6,686 nucleotides of DNA. Source: SIG607 sp045533195 (GTDB lineage: Bacteria > Bacillota > Clostridia > Oscillospirales > Acutalibacteraceae). Positions 6,155 through 6,686 of this stretch are shown here, piece by piece. Location: NCBI GenBank assembly GCA_045533195.1, contig JAZSHI010000027.1, positions 1 through 6,686 on the forward strand, written 5' to 3'. Numbering within the stretch: the stretch's first letter is position 1; each line of letters opens with the position of its first letter. The notes beneath the pieces were generated by a model. The model did no database searches. It worked only from the letters and a program-made list of their open reading frames with translations, and was not told the origin of the DNA. The position numbers and the translations under genes are program-made.

Positions 6155-6686
6155 TTACATCTTCCAAAATTCAATATCATTATAAACAAATTCTGCTTTT
6201 TTGTTTTCAGAGAACTTATCTATGGGATAGCCCATTGGAATCAACTCTATGTACCTTGAGGTTTCCGTACGACCGTCAACACCGTCTTTGTTAAGAGTAC
6301 AGCGTGCAAAGCGAAATGTGTTTTTAGTCATATAGTTTCTATGATACTCTTTAGCAAATCCATTTCCGTTATAGTTAGCCGTGGGATTTTCAAAAATCGG
6401 ATCATCTGCGAGTAATAATTCTCTTAAACGAGGAAGAGAAACATATTCTCCGTCTTTGTCTTTCAAACACAATCTCCATGTCGGATCTAACATAATTCGT
6501 TTTCCTGATGGCAACAGACAATCCACTACCACATGGCAATCGTCAAACGGATCTTCATAAGGCAAACAGGTAATATGTTGTGCTTTTATTCCGTTTAAAC
6601 GAAGTAAAGAAGCTAAAAGAATCGCAAGACCGCGACAGTTTGTTTTGTTATCGTTTCTTTCGCAAAACTCAATAATGTCGGTGATT
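6155..6686 (-). CDS. Transglutaminase-like superfamily protein (N-terminus cut by window edge)
   Basis: The frame is open from the right edge to a TAA at 6155, giving 176 visible residues; the true start lies outside. The papain-like transglutaminase triad can be read directly: Cys in TNCRGLA (visible residue 17), His in DCHVVVD (51) and Asp in MLDPTW (67), with the order and spacing expected of the superfamily. The stretch between Cys and His (LLASLLRLNGIKAQHITC) is the usual core helix and strand. Bacterial members are usually peptidases or isopeptidase-like enzymes rather than crosslinking transglutaminases; the substrate is unknown. A TTG at 6565 could be misread as a start, but it would remove the catalytic Cys, so the gene must extend beyond the edge. 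The last residues are FWKM. Confidence 0.85.
   Translation of the reverse strand, partial: ITDIIEFCERNDNKTNCRGLAILLASLLRLNGIKAQHITCLPYEDPFDDCHVVVDCLLPSGKRIMLDPTWRLCLKDKDGEYVSLPRLRELLLADDPIFENPTANYNGNGFAKEYHRNYMTKNTFRFARCTLNKDGVDGRTETSRYIELIPMGYPIDKFSENKKAEFVYNDIEFWKM

Noticed and set aside
558..6686. Integron cassette array with attC sites
   Set aside because: Gene junctions are overlaps or roughly 30 bp at most, too short for attC elements, and no integrase gene is visible.

Overview
The window reads like a low-GC Firmicutes chromosome, most likely a gut-type Clostridia. This rests on AT-rich DNA, strong AAGGAG-type Shine-Dalgarno sites, some non-ATG starts, and families common in that class (DUF3795, Rob-like AraC regulators with a GyrI-type tail, small P-loop kinases, YdcF/DUF218, GNATs). 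Naming a genus would be guessing.

All eleven recognisable genes lie on the minus strand, so transcription runs from high to low coordinates. In that order they are: a transglutaminase-like protein cut by the right edge (6686-6155); a FlaR/adenylate-kinase-like P-loop protein (6151-5648); a RimJ/RimL-type GNAT (5645-5106); a YdcF/DUF218 protein (5113-4514); an ASCH-GNAT fusion (4517-3753); a nucleotidyltransferase (3747-3082); a terpenoid-cyclase-fold (alpha-alpha toroid) protein (3051-2167); a Cys-rich DUF3795 protein overlapping it (2281-1910); a blasticidin-S-deaminase-like cytidine deaminase (1904-1494); a second cyclase-fold protein (1472-558); and an AraC/Rob-like regulator cut by the left edge (489-1). 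From 6686 to 558 every junction is an overlap or a gap of at most about 21 bp, which fits one polycistronic transcript. No terminator is visible. The only longer gap is 490-557, before the regulator.

The genes share no obvious pathway. They form a string of small, soluble, single-domain enzymes of the kinds that modify small molecules, nucleotides or RNA (two acetyltransferase domains, a nucleotidyltransferase, a deaminase, a kinase-like protein). The Rob-like regulator at the end has a tail of the ligand-sensing type. A role in detoxification or stress is a reasonable inference but is not shown. No transposase, integrase, attC-like element, CRISPR array, tRNA or rRNA is visible.

The most notable local structure is at 2264-2281. 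The reading frame of the 3051-2167 cyclase-like gene appears to break by one base at an A4 run. The expected end of that protein continues in the frame of the DUF3795 gene and runs into its first Cys cluster with no stop. Adding one A would give a single 380-residue cyclase-DUF3795 fusion. This could be a natural fusion with a mutation or sequencing error, a slippage-decoded fusion, or a deletion scar. No clearly new defence or mobile system was found.
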